The position numbers were made by a program, and so were the translations under genes. A stretch of 7,079 bases of DNA, from NCBI GenBank assembly GCA_937883885.1, contig CAKZXL010000958.1, positions 1-7,079 on the forward strand. The letters are read 5' to 3'. The stretch's first letter is position 1; every line of letters starts with the position of its first letter. Source of the DNA: an uncultured Aquincola sp. (GTDB lineage Bacteria; Pseudomonadota; Gammaproteobacteria; Burkholderiales; Burkholderiaceae). The notes under the pieces were generated by a model. That model made no database searches. It worked only from the letters and a program-made list of their open reading frames with translations, and was not told the origin of the DNA. Shown piece after piece: positions 1-6,178 of the stretch.

Positions 1-412
1 GGAAGACCTGCTGCAGGACCCGGCGCTGGCCACCAACCGCCAGCGGGTGGACCTGCGGCCACAGCTGCTGCGCACGCTGGCCGAGCGCCTGGCCCACCGG
101 CCCGCCAGCGAACTGGCGGAGCTGATGGAAGCCGCCGGCCTGCCGTTTGCGCCCATCCGCCGGCCTGAGGAATTGCTGGACGACCCGCACCTGCTGGCCA
201 GCGGCGGCCTGGCCGACGTGGTGCTGACCGATGGCGAACGCGCCGGCCAGACGGCCAAGACCACGCTGCTGCCCTTCACGCTGGACGGCCGGCGCGCCGG
301 CGTGCGGCTGCAGCCGCCCAGGCTGGGCGAACACACCACCGACCTGCTGGCCAGCGTGGGCTATGACGCCGCGCAGATCGACGCCCTGCGGCAAAGCGGC
401 GCCGCCCGCTGA
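1..412 (+). CDS. Family III (CaiB/BaiF) CoA-transferase, C-terminal part
   Basis: The reading frame is open from base 2 and ends at TGA 410-412, so the 5' part of the gene lies outside the window; about 136 codons are visible. The protein would move CoA between an acyl-CoA donor and an organic acid acceptor in the cytoplasm. Seen: the stretch GLPFAPIRRPEELLDDPHL, followed by a beta-rich part and the terminal pattern PPRLGEHTTDLLASVGYD. These are typical of the C-terminal end of family III CoA-transferases, where the large and small domains interlock. The catalytic Asp is in the missing N-terminal part. The next plus-strand gene (Bug protein) would start about 57 nt downstream if the intron were absent, suggesting one operon. 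The substrate cannot be read from this end of the protein. Family assignment is firm; exact reaction unknown. Confidence 0.85.
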   Translation, partial: EDLLQDPALATNRQRVDLRPQLLRTLAERLAHRPASELAELMEAAGLPFAPIRRPEELLDDPHLLASGGLADVVLTDGERAGQTAKTTLLPFTLDGRRAGVRLQPPRLGEHTTDLLASVGYDAAQIDALRQSGAAR

Positions 413-436
413 CTTTCACAACGACAAAGTCAGAGT

Positions 437-462
437 AGGAATGCCAGTCACCCGACACCCCC
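437..462 (-). ncRNA. Group II intron domain VI (branch-point hairpin)
   Basis: On the minus strand GGGGGUGUCGG (462-452) pairs with CUGGCAUUCCU (447-437) through 11 continuous pairs including several G-U, closed by a GUGA tetraloop (451-448). Directly 3' is an unpaired A at 436, eight nucleotides from the proposed 3' splice site (429), the expected place for the branch adenosine whose 2'-OH attacks the 5' splice site. The pairing was done by eye. Confidence 0.78.
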
Positions 463-468
463 TCCACA

Positions 469-501
469 GATCCGTACGTGCGGCACTACCGCATACGGCT
501 C
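469..501 (-). ncRNA. Group II intron domain V (catalytic hairpin)
   Basis: Minus-strand RNA beginning GAGCCGUAUGCGG and ending CCGCACGUACGGAUC. The lower stem GAGCCGU pairs with ACGGAUC with one G-A mismatch, and the upper stem UGCGG pairs with CCGCA, leaving the usual small bulge between them. This matches the domain V consensus, which binds the catalytic metals. It is 33 nt rather than the common 34, and the apical loop (around UAGUG) is not a GNRA tetraloop. The UAG stop codon of the reverse transcriptase lies in this loop. Confidence 0.88.
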
Positions 502-1994
502 CTGCCTTGGGTGATGACGATCAGACGCTGGCCGGGGTACGGGTGGCAGATCTTTGGAATAGGCAGCCAGTGCTTCATCATTCGATACATGCGTCGCCAG
601 CGTACGCTGCGGCTCTGGCTGCGGCGGCACAGAGTGCGATGCCACAGCCCAGCCACCTGGTGGCGGAATGTTCTGAGCCGCGCGCCGTTGCATGGCACGC
701 CAAAGTACCGGCCATGCCCAGCCACGACCGCGCGCAGGTACTGGCCCTGCTCGGGAACGCTGTGGTGCATGCGCCGTCTCAGTTCGATCTTGACCGCCTG
801 CAGCTTGGCGCGCAGGCGCTTGGCACTGGTCAGCCGCAGCACCATGAACTTGCCCTTCCTGGTCGTCCCGCAGCAATGCGTGAAGCCCAGGAAGTCGAAG
901 GTCTGCGGTTTGCCCCGTCCCTCGCGGCGACGGTTCTCCCGGGCGAAGCGCCCGAACTCGATCAGCCGCGTCTTGTCAGGGTGCAGCTTCAGCCCGAACT
1001 GCTCCAGCCTCTCGGCAACCGCGCGCTTAAAGCGCTCGGCATCGCCTTGGAGCTGGAACCCGGCGACCCAGTCGTCGGCATAACGCACAACGATCACGTC
1101 ACCTCGGGCGTGGCGCTCCCTCCACTGCTTGACCCACAGGTCGAACGCGTAGTGCAGGTAGATGTTGGCCAGGAGCGGGGAGATGCTCCCGCCCTGGACC
1201 GTCCCCATTTCGCTCTGCGTCAGCCTGCCATCCTCCAGAACGCCCGCGTACAGCCATTTCTTGATCAGCCGCACCACGCGCGTGTCAGCCACGCGATGCT
1301 CGATGAATTTGATCAGCCAGTCGTGTTCGATGGTGTCGAAGAACTTGCTGATGTCCGCATCGAGGATCCAGTTCACCTTCCTAGCCGTCACACCCACCGC
1401 CACGGCGTCCAGCGCGTCGTGCGCGCTTCGCCCAGGCCTGAACCCGTAGCTGAACCCGAGGAAGTCCTGCTCGTAGATCGCACCAAGGACTTCGGCCGAT
1501 GCGCGCTGGACGAGCTTGTCCTCCAGCGCGGGCACGCCCAATGGGCGCTTACTCCCGTCGGCCTTGTCGATGTACACCCGCTTCGCAGGCTGGGGGCGAT
1601 ACCCCCCTCGGGCCAGCCGGTCGGACAGGTCCAGAAGGTTCTCTTCCAGCGCCTCGCCGTACCCGTGCCAGGTCTGACCATCGACGCCCGCAGCAGCGTC
1701 ACGCTTGATCGCGTGGTACGCCGCCCTCAGCCGTTCAATGGCGTAGATGTGATGCAGCAGGTTGTCGAACCTCGCATCGCGACGGCCTCGTGCCGTCTGT
1801 CGTATGCCATCGAGCGCCGTTTGCACGTCGTAGACCCGGCTGGTTCTCCGGGACATGCGCGCCACGAAGGCATTTCCCTTGGCTCGCGGCCTTCCCTCCA
1901 CCGGCTCCGCCACCGCAGGGATTGCACCCACAGCTTTGTTCGCCCGCTTCTGCGGTACTACGCCACGATCCGACTTCCCGCGCCTGTCGTTCAT
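486..1994 (-). CDS. ltrA: Group II intron reverse transcriptase/maturase
   Basis: This 502-residue protein helps the intron RNA fold and splice, then copies it into DNA at the target. Motifs in order: an N-terminal basic extension (about 1-75, with VVPQKRANK and VEGRPRAKGNA, a pattern I recall from related intron proteins); KRPLGVPALEDK (149-160); YGFRPGRSAHDAL (183-195); DADISKFFD (212-220, likely catalytic D214); TVQGGSISPLLANIYLH (265-281); YADD (305-308, catalytic aspartates); GLKLHPDKTRL (334-344); FDFLGF (366-371). After that comes a basic maturase (X) domain to the C-terminus. There is no HNH endonuclease, so target priming probably uses nascent strands or another nick. The start at 1994 has a GAGGG ribosome binding site about ten bases upstream; Met47 (1856) is a weaker alternative. 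The last codons and the stop (486-488) lie inside domain V. The frame has no break, so the protein should be functional. Confidence 0.95.
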   Translation of the reverse strand: MNDRRGKSDRGVVPQKRANKAVGAIPAVAEPVEGRPRAKGNAFVARMSRRTSRVYDVQTALDGIRQTARGRRDARFDNLLHHIYAIERLRAAYHAIKRDAAAGVDGQTWHGYGEALEENLLDLSDRLARGGYRPQPAKRVYIDKADGSKRPLGVPALEDKLVQRASAEVLGAIYEQDFLGFSYGFRPGRSAHDALDAVAVGVTARKVNWILDADISKFFDTIEHDWLIKFIEHRVADTRVVRLIKKWLYAGVLEDGRLTQSEMGTVQGGSISPLLANIYLHYAFDLWVKQWRERHARGDVIVVRYADDWVAGFQLQGDAERFKRAVAERLEQFGLKLHPDKTRLIEFGRFARENRRREGRGKPQTFDFLGFTHCCGTTRKGKFMVLRLTSAKRLRAKLQAVKIELRRRMHHSVPEQGQYLRAVVAGHGRYFGVPCNGARLRTFRHQVAGLWHRTLCRRSQSRSVRWRRMYRMMKHWLPIPKICHPYPGQRLIVITQGRSRMR

Positions 1995-2082
1995 CGTCGT
2001 ACGCCCTCAGGCTTCACGATGCGCTCTGCACCCGACGCTTCCCAGCGCGGTGCAGAAGGTCGCGGGATCTCCCGGTTTCCGT

Positions 2083-2092
2083 GCAAGGTGTT
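2083..2092 (-). other. EBS1 of the group II intron
   Basis: On the minus strand this reads AACACCTTGC, at intron positions about 266-275, in the range where domain I exon-binding sites are usually found. It is the exact reverse complement of the last ten 5' exon bases (2358-2367). A chance 10-nt match to this exact place within some 360 nt is very unlikely. EBS1 is normally 5-7 nt, so part of the match may be adjacent extra pairing. A matching EBS2 was not convincingly identified. Confidence 0.78.
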
Positions 2093-2130
2093 TCCGCGCA
2101 TGCGCGGGGTCTGTGACCGCGCGGGGTCCA

Positions 2131-2156
2131 TGCCTGCCTTGCCATGGCGGCAGGCA
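2131..2156 (-). ncRNA. Hairpin within intron domain I region
   Basis: Perfect 8-bp inverted repeat TGCCTGCC (2131-2138) and GGCAGGCA (2149-2156) around a 10-nt loop containing the palindrome GCCATGGC. It lies in the 5' ribozyme part of the intron, about 40 nt 5' of EBS1 in the RNA, so it is best read as a domain I substructure rather than a terminator; no T-run follows on either strand. Confidence 0.5.
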
Positions 2157-2357
2157 CGGTGTGGCCTTCGGCTCTCTCCGACAGCCTCGGCACCCCGGAC
2201 CACCCGCAGCTCTCGCCGCGGGGCATGTATTACGCGGCTCAATACCCGGCCTGCGTTTCCCCCTGTCAACGCTTCGCCCACACCCTCACGGATGTGCACG
2301 CATGACTCGGGGCCGTCGTAGCTGGCTAAGCCTTCAACGTATGACTCTTTCATTCAC

Positions 2358-2367
2358 AACACCTTGC
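2358..2367 (-). other. IBS1, 5' exon target sequence of the intron
   Basis: On the minus strand this reads GCAAGGTGTT and directly precedes the proposed intron start GTGAATG. It pairs fully with EBS1 at 2083-2092, so it defines the insertion target and places the 5' splice junction between 2358 and 2357. On the 3' side the exon resumes with TTTGTC at 428. Confidence 0.75.
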
Positions 2368-2381
2368 CGGCTTTGACCGGC
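2366..2381. repeat. Short inverted repeat between intron target and Bug gene
   Basis: GCCGG (2366-2370), loop CTTTGA, CCGGC (2377-2381). The hairpin sits 8 nt from the proposed intron 5' junction and 17 nt before the Bug start codon. A third CCGG (2385-2388) overlaps the ribosome binding site GGAG (2387-2390), so the arms could pair alternatively with the translation start region. There is no T-run, so it is unlikely to be an intrinsic terminator. It could matter either for the intron choosing this target or for expression of the Bug gene; neither is shown. Confidence 0.4.
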
Positions 2382-2398
2382 GCACCGGAGACAAGACC

Positions 2399-3364
2399 AT
2401 GAACCGCAAGACCTTCCTGGCCGCCGCCATCGGCGCGGCGCTGTCCATCGCCGCCGGTACCGCGCTGGCGCAGCCCTACCCGGCTAAGCCGATCACGCTG
2501 GTGATCCCCTTCCCGCCCGGCGGCACGCTGGACACCGTGGGCCGCGCCCTGGCGCAAAAGCTCGGCCAGCAGATGGGCCAGACCATCGTGGTGGACAACA
2601 AGCCGGGCGGTGCCGGCACCATCGGCGCGGTGGCGGTCAAGCAGGCCAAGGCCGACGGCTACACGCTGCTGTTTTCGCCCTCGACCCACACCACCACGCC
2701 GATGACGATGAAGGCGGCGCCCTACGACGTGGTCAAGGACTTCACGCCCATCGCGCTGGTGGCCAAGGCGCCGCTGGCCATCGCGCTGAACAAGAACCTG
2801 CCGATCACCGATGTGAAGTCGCTGCTGGCCTACGGCAAGGCCAACCCCGGCAAGCTGAGCTTTGCCATCGGCTCCACCGGCTCGGCCGGCCACCTGTCCA
2901 CCGAGCTGCTGCGCCGCGCCGGCGGCATCGAGTACCTGATCGTGCCGTACAAGGGCTCGGCACCGGCCTACCAGGACCTGGTGGGTGGCCAGATCGACGG
3001 CTTCGTCGATCCGATCCTGGGCTCGTCGTCCTTTGCCAAGGCCGGGCAGCTGAAGGTCATCGCCGTCACCGCCAAGAGCCGCCTGCCCAGCCTGCCCGAC
3101 GTGCCGGCCGTGGCCGAGACCATCCCCGGCTACGAGTTCTACAGCTGGTACGGCCTGTGGGCGCCGGCCGGCCTGCCGCCCGAGCTGGCCGACAAGCTCA
3201 ATGCCGAGGTGAACAAGGCCCTGGCCACCGACATGCGCGAGCGGCTGGAGTCGCAAGGCCTGCTGCTCACGCCCGGCACCATCGCCGACTTCGTCAAGTT
3301 CCAGAAGGAAGACATGGCGCGCTCGGCCAAGATCATCAACGACGCGCACATCCGCGCCGAGTGA
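2399..3364 (+). CDS. Bug/TctC-family periplasmic solute-binding protein
   Basis: A 321-residue protein, usual length for the Bug (tripartite tricarboxylate receptor) family. Residues 1-24 form a Sec signal peptide: basic MNRK, a hydrophobic core, then cleavage after TALA before QPYPAKPI. Family signatures are FPPGGTLDTVGR (38-49), VDNKPGGAGTIGA (65-77) and YKGSAPAYQDLVGGQIDG (184-201), which form the ligand pocket. Members bind small carboxylates or related compounds in the periplasm, feeding TctAB-type transporters or acting as sensors; no TctA or TctB gene is visible here. The start is set by GGAG at 2387-2390. It is followed after 27 nt by the Fe-ADH gene, so cotranscription is likely. The intron lies just upstream (junction 41 nt before the ATG) and separates it from the CoA-transferase gene. 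The ligand is unknown; it may be the substrate of the enzymes encoded next. Confidence 0.93.
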   Translation: MNRKTFLAAAIGAALSIAAGTALAQPYPAKPITLVIPFPPGGTLDTVGRALAQKLGQQMGQTIVVDNKPGGAGTIGAVAVKQAKADGYTLLFSPSTHTTTPMTMKAAPYDVVKDFTPIALVAKAPLAIALNKNLPITDVKSLLAYGKANPGKLSFAIGSTGSAGHLSTELLRRAGGIEYLIVPYKGSAPAYQDLVGGQIDGFVDPILGSSSFAKAGQLKVIAVTAKSRLPSLPDVPAVAETIPGYEFYSWYGLWAPAGLPPELADKLNAEVNKALATDMRERLESQGLLLTPGTIADFVKFQKEDMARSAKIINDAHIRAE

Positions 3365-3391
3365 CCGCCACACCCCGATGAGGAAGCAGCC

Positions 3392-4519
3392 ATGAATCCC
3401 CTGGCCCATCGCATACCCCTGGTGCTGCCGCCGGTCGAATTCGGCACCGGCGCCCTGGCCAGCCTGGCCGCCTTTGCCCGCGAGCGCGGCGCCCGCCGGC
3501 CGATGGTGGTGGCCGACGCCTTCAATGCCCAGCGGGTGGACCTGCTGGGCCTGCCGGGCGACGTCATTCTGTTCGGCGAGGTGGTGCCCGAGCCCGACGT
3601 GCCCAACCTCGAGAAGGCGCTTGCGCTGGCCCGTGAAGCCAGGCCCGACCTCATCGTCGGCTTTGGCGGCGGCAGCGCGATGGACGTGGCCAAGCTGGTG
3701 GCGGTGCTCACGCTGGGCGCGCAGACGGTGCACGAGGTGGTCGGCCCCGACAAGGTGCTGGGACCGCGGTTGCCGCTGGTGCAGGTGCCCACCACCGCGG
3801 GCACCGGCAGCGAAGTGGGCATGCGGGCGCTGGTGAGCGACCCCGTCACCCGCAACAAGCTGGCCGTGCAAAGCCGGCTGATGCTGGCCGACCTGGCCAT
3901 CGTCGACCCCGCGCTGACGATGAGCGTGCCCGCCTCGCCTACCGCCGCCGCCGGCATCGACGCGATGACCCACTGCGTGGAGGCGCTGACCAACCGCAAG
4001 GCGCATCCGGCCATCGACCTGTACGCGCTGGAAGGCATCCGCCTGGTGGGCCAGCACCTGCCGGCCGCGGTGCGCGACGGCAGCGATGCACAGGCCCGCG
4101 CGGGCCTGGCGCTGGCCGCGCTGTACGGGGGCATCTGCCTGGGGCCGGTGAACACCACGGCGGGCCATGCAGTGGCCTATCCGCTGGGCACGCGCCACCA
4201 CATCGCCCACGGCCTGTCGTGCGCGGTGATCTTTCCGCACACGCTGGCTTTCAACGCTCCTGTGGTACCCGAACGCACGCAGGCCGTGCTGCGCGCCATG
4301 GGCCTGGGCGACGACCTTCGCGAAGCCGCCATCGTCGACCGGGCCAGCCAGTGGTGCGCGCAGCAGGGCGTGGAGATGCGCATGTCGCGCTTGGGCATTC
4401 CCGAGCACGACCTGGACACCATGGCCGACGAGGCCTTCAACATCCGCCGCCTGCTGGACAACAACCCGCGCGAGATCAGCCGCGACCAGATCCGCGCGAT
4501 CTACCAAGCCGCCTTCTGA
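3392..4519 (+). CDS. Iron-containing alcohol dehydrogenase
   Basis: A 375-residue group III (Fe-dependent) alcohol dehydrogenase, normal length for the family, cytoplasmic. It would interconvert an alcohol and an aldehyde or ketone with NAD(P)(H). Seen: the nucleotide-binding loop GGGSAMDVAK (92-101); PTTAGTGSE (133-141); and the four expected metal ligands D190 and H194 (in GIDAMTHCVEA), H259 (NTTAGHAVAYPLG) and H273 (HHIAHGLS). The C-terminal NPREISRDQIRAIYQAAF is also typical. The start has AGGAAG at 3381-3386, five bases upstream. The next gene's ribosome binding site overlaps this stop codon, indicating a shared transcript. Maleylacetate reductase is a related family but the motif set here fits the general Fe-ADH group better. 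Its place beside a DapA-like lyase suggests it reduces the aldehyde released by that enzyme, or oxidises a hydroxy acid upstream of it; substrate not determined. Confidence 0.92.
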   Translation: MNPLAHRIPLVLPPVEFGTGALASLAAFARERGARRPMVVADAFNAQRVDLLGLPGDVILFGEVVPEPDVPNLEKALALAREARPDLIVGFGGGSAMDVAKLVAVLTLGAQTVHEVVGPDKVLGPRLPLVQVPTTAGTGSEVGMRALVSDPVTRNKLAVQSRLMLADLAIVDPALTMSVPASPTAAAGIDAMTHCVEALTNRKAHPAIDLYALEGIRLVGQHLPAAVRDGSDAQARAGLALAALYGGICLGPVNTTAGHAVAYPLGTRHHIAHGLSCAVIFPHTLAFNAPVVPERTQAVLRAMGLGDDLREAAIVDRASQWCAQQGVEMRMSRLGIPEHDLDTMADEAFNIRRLLDNNPREISRDQIRAIYQAAF

Positions 4520-4530
4520 GGACCACCGAC

Positions 4531-5457
4531 ATGGCCAACGACCTTCATCCGCGCGGCGTCTTCTGCGCTGCCCTCACCCCGGTCGATGCCGAGCTGCGGC
4601 CCGACCATGCACGCTTCGTCGAGCACTGCCGCAGGCTGGTGGCCGATGGCTGCACCGGCGTGGCCATCCTGGGCACCACCGGCGAAGCCAATTCGTTTTC
4701 CACCGGCGAGCGCAAGGCCCTGCTGGAAGCCGCGATCGAAGGTGGCCTCCAACCCCAGCAACTGCTGCCCGGCACCGGCGTCACCGCCCTGACCGAGACG
4801 GTGGAGCTGACGCGCCATGCCTTGTCGATGGGCGTGGACACGGTGGTGATGCTGCCGCCCTTCTACTACAAGGACGTGAGCGAAGAGGGCCTCTTCGCCG
4901 CCTATGCCGAGACCATCGAGCGTGTGGGCGACCCGCGGCTGCGCGTGGTGCTGTACCACATCCCCCAGGTATCGGCCCTGCCCATCCCGTTCGGGCTGAT
5001 CGAGCGGCTGCGGGCGCGCTACCCCGACACCGTGGTCGGCATCAAGGACTCGGCCGGCAAGCTGGACAACATGACCGCGATGGTCGATCGCTTCCCGGGC
5101 TTTGCGGTGCTGTCGGGCGCCGACCCGCTGATGCTGCCGCTGCTGCGCGCGGGCGGTGCCGGTGCCATCACCGCCACCACCAATCTGGTGGCCGCCGACC
5201 TGGCCTATGTTTACCGGCACCATGCCGACCCCGCACGTGCGGCCGAGGTGGAAGCGGCCCAGGCGCGCGTGGTGGCCATGCGCACGCTGGCTTCCGTCTA
5301 TGCGCAGATGGCGTCGCTGAAGACGCTGCTGGCCGCCCGCACCGGGCACGACGGCTGGCGCCGGCTGCGGCCGCCGCTGCTGGCACTGGATGCTGCTTCG
5401 GCGCAAGACCTGCTGCAGCGCCACGAAGCGCTGCTGGCCAGCCAGCGCGGCCAGTGA
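4531..5457 (+). CDS. DapA-family (class I) aldolase/lyase, not a true DHDPS
   Basis: A 308-residue TIM-barrel protein of the dihydrodipicolinate synthase/N-acetylneuraminate lyase superfamily. Seen: GTTGE (48-52), LPPFYYK (108-114), YHIPQ with the catalytic Tyr142, and GIKDSAG with the Schiff-base Lys172. These show a pyruvate-type Schiff-base enzyme that forms or breaks a C-C bond or dehydrates a 2-keto acid. True DHDPS has YNVPxR, whose Arg holds aspartate semialdehyde; here the equivalent is Val147 (YHIPQV), so lysine biosynthesis is unlikely. The ATG at 4531 is preferred over earlier in-frame starts because TGAGGA (4517-4522), overlapping the upstream stop, is well placed and earlier codons overlap the Fe-ADH gene. 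Neighbours (Bug protein, Fe-ADH, SDR) point to catabolism of a hydroxy- or keto-acid, with pyruvate as a plausible product. Substrate unknown. Confidence 0.9.
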   Translation: MANDLHPRGVFCAALTPVDAELRPDHARFVEHCRRLVADGCTGVAILGTTGEANSFSTGERKALLEAAIEGGLQPQQLLPGTGVTALTETVELTRHALSMGVDTVVMLPPFYYKDVSEEGLFAAYAETIERVGDPRLRVVLYHIPQVSALPIPFGLIERLRARYPDTVVGIKDSAGKLDNMTAMVDRFPGFAVLSGADPLMLPLLRAGGAGAITATTNLVAADLAYVYRHHADPARAAEVEAAQARVVAMRTLASVYAQMASLKTLLAARTGHDGWRRLRPPLLALDAASAQDLLQRHEALLASQRGQ

Positions 5458-5464
5458 GGTGAGC

Positions 5465-6139
5465 ATGCGCCCGACGGCCGTGGTCACCGGCGCCAGCTCC
5501 GGCATCGGCCTGGCGATCGTGCAGCGGCTGCTGTCCGAGGGCTGGCAGGTGGTGGGCCTGAGCCGGCGGCCGCCCGAGCTGCAGCATGCGGGCTACGAGC
5601 ACCGGCCCGTCGACCTGCTGGATCGGCCGGCGCTGGCCCAGGCGCTGAAAGGTCTGCGCTGCGATGCGCTGGTGCATGCGGCCGGCGTGCTCAAGACCGG
5701 CTGCCTGGGCGAGCTGCAGGAAGCCGATGGCGCCACGATGTGGCAGCTGCACGTGGCCGCCGCCGAGACGTTGACCCAAGCGCTGGTAGGCCACATGCCC
5801 GAAGGCGGCCGCATCGTGCTCATCGGCAGCCGCACCGCCACCGGATCACCCGGCCGCAGCCAGTACGCGGCCAGCAAGGCCGCCCTGGTGGCCATGGCCC
5901 GCTCCTGGGCCGCCGAACTGGCGCCGCGGCGCATCACCGTCAACGTGGTGGCCCCCGCCGCCACGCAAACCCCGATGCTGGCTGACCCCGCCCGCGCGGG
6001 CGTGCAGCCCAAGCTGCCCCCGATGGGCCGCTTCATCCAGCCGGCCGAGGTAGCCGCCACCACCGCCTTCCTGCTCTCGGCAGGCGCCGCGTCCATCACC
6101 GGCCAGCAGATCGTGGTCTGCGGCGGGGCTTCGTTGTAG
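5465..6139 (+). CDS. Short-chain dehydrogenase/reductase (SDR)
   Basis: A 224-residue classical SDR, somewhat short for the family (about 250), cytoplasmic, oxidising or reducing a hydroxyl/carbonyl group with NAD(P)(H). Seen: the Rossmann motif TGASSGIG (8-15), HAAG (71-74) in place of the usual NNAG, Ser122 in IGSRTA, the catalytic pair Tyr134 and Lys138 in YAASKAAL, and a C-terminal ITGQQIVVCGG. SRR at 33-35 after the second beta strand would suit NADP(H). The helix-4 Asn of the catalytic tetrad appears replaced by His96 (QLHVAA). The start at 5465 follows the lyase stop by 7 nt with GAGG at 5456-5459; an earlier in-frame ATG at 5390 would lie inside the lyase gene. It is the last gene of the run, and probably acts on an intermediate of the same pathway. 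Confidence 0.9.
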   Translation: MRPTAVVTGASSGIGLAIVQRLLSEGWQVVGLSRRPPELQHAGYEHRPVDLLDRPALAQALKGLRCDALVHAAGVLKTGCLGELQEADGATMWQLHVAAAETLTQALVGHMPEGGRIVLIGSRTATGSPGRSQYAASKAALVAMARSWAAELAPRRITVNVVAPAATQTPMLADPARAGVQPKLPPMGRFIQPAEVAATTAFLLSAGAASITGQQIVVCGGASL

Positions 6140-6178
6140 GTTCTGACCACGCCGCAGACTCACAGTACCATCGTGCCC

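Larger units (their letters stand above)
429..2357 (-). mobile_element. Group II intron, complete, with encoded reverse transcriptase
   Basis: This is a self-splicing retroelement of about 1,929 nt. Read on the minus strand it begins GTGAATG at 2357, a weaker fit to the usual GUGYG start, and ends CTACTCTGAC at 429. Support: an intron-type reverse transcriptase with intact motifs (486-1994); a domain V hairpin (469-501); a domain VI hairpin with an unpaired A eight nucleotides from the 3' end (A at 436); and a 10-nt intron segment (2083-2092) exactly complementary to the last ten exon bases before the 5' junction (2358-2367), as expected for EBS1-IBS1. The roughly 363 nt from 1995 to 2357 hold no other gene and should fold as the 5' ribozyme domains. 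There is no HNH endonuclease domain. The element sits between the CoA-transferase and Bug genes and is antisense to both. Boundaries are inferred by eye; the 5' end could be off by about five bases. Confidence 0.9.

Noticed and set aside
2131..2156. Hairpin as a transcription terminator
   Set aside because: It lacks a T-run and lies in the intron's domain I region, where structured RNA is expected.
231..2321. A 696-codon open frame on the plus strand across the intron
   Set aside because: It is antisense to the reverse transcriptase, overlaps the CoA-transferase end in another frame and has no recognisable domain. Long antisense frames are common opposite GC-rich genes.
429..2357. Reading the reverse transcriptase as a retron, diversity-generating or CRISPR-linked enzyme
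   Set aside because: Domain V, domain VI, EBS1-IBS1 pairing and the basic maturase C-terminus all mark a group II intron; no template/variable repeats, msr/msd or CRISPR repeats are present.
2354..4507. A 717-codon open frame on the minus strand opposite the Bug and Fe-ADH genes
   Set aside because: Composition is His, Gly, Gln and Ala rich with no motif, a mirror of high-GC third positions; both plus-strand genes are certain.
4501..5505. A 334-codon minus-strand open frame opposite the lyase gene
   Set aside because: Same kind of shadow: no domain and fully covered by a well-supported plus-strand gene.
6140..6178. Promoter or operator for the toxin-antitoxin pair
   Set aside because: No -35/-10 pair with sensible spacing and no inverted repeat could be found by eye.
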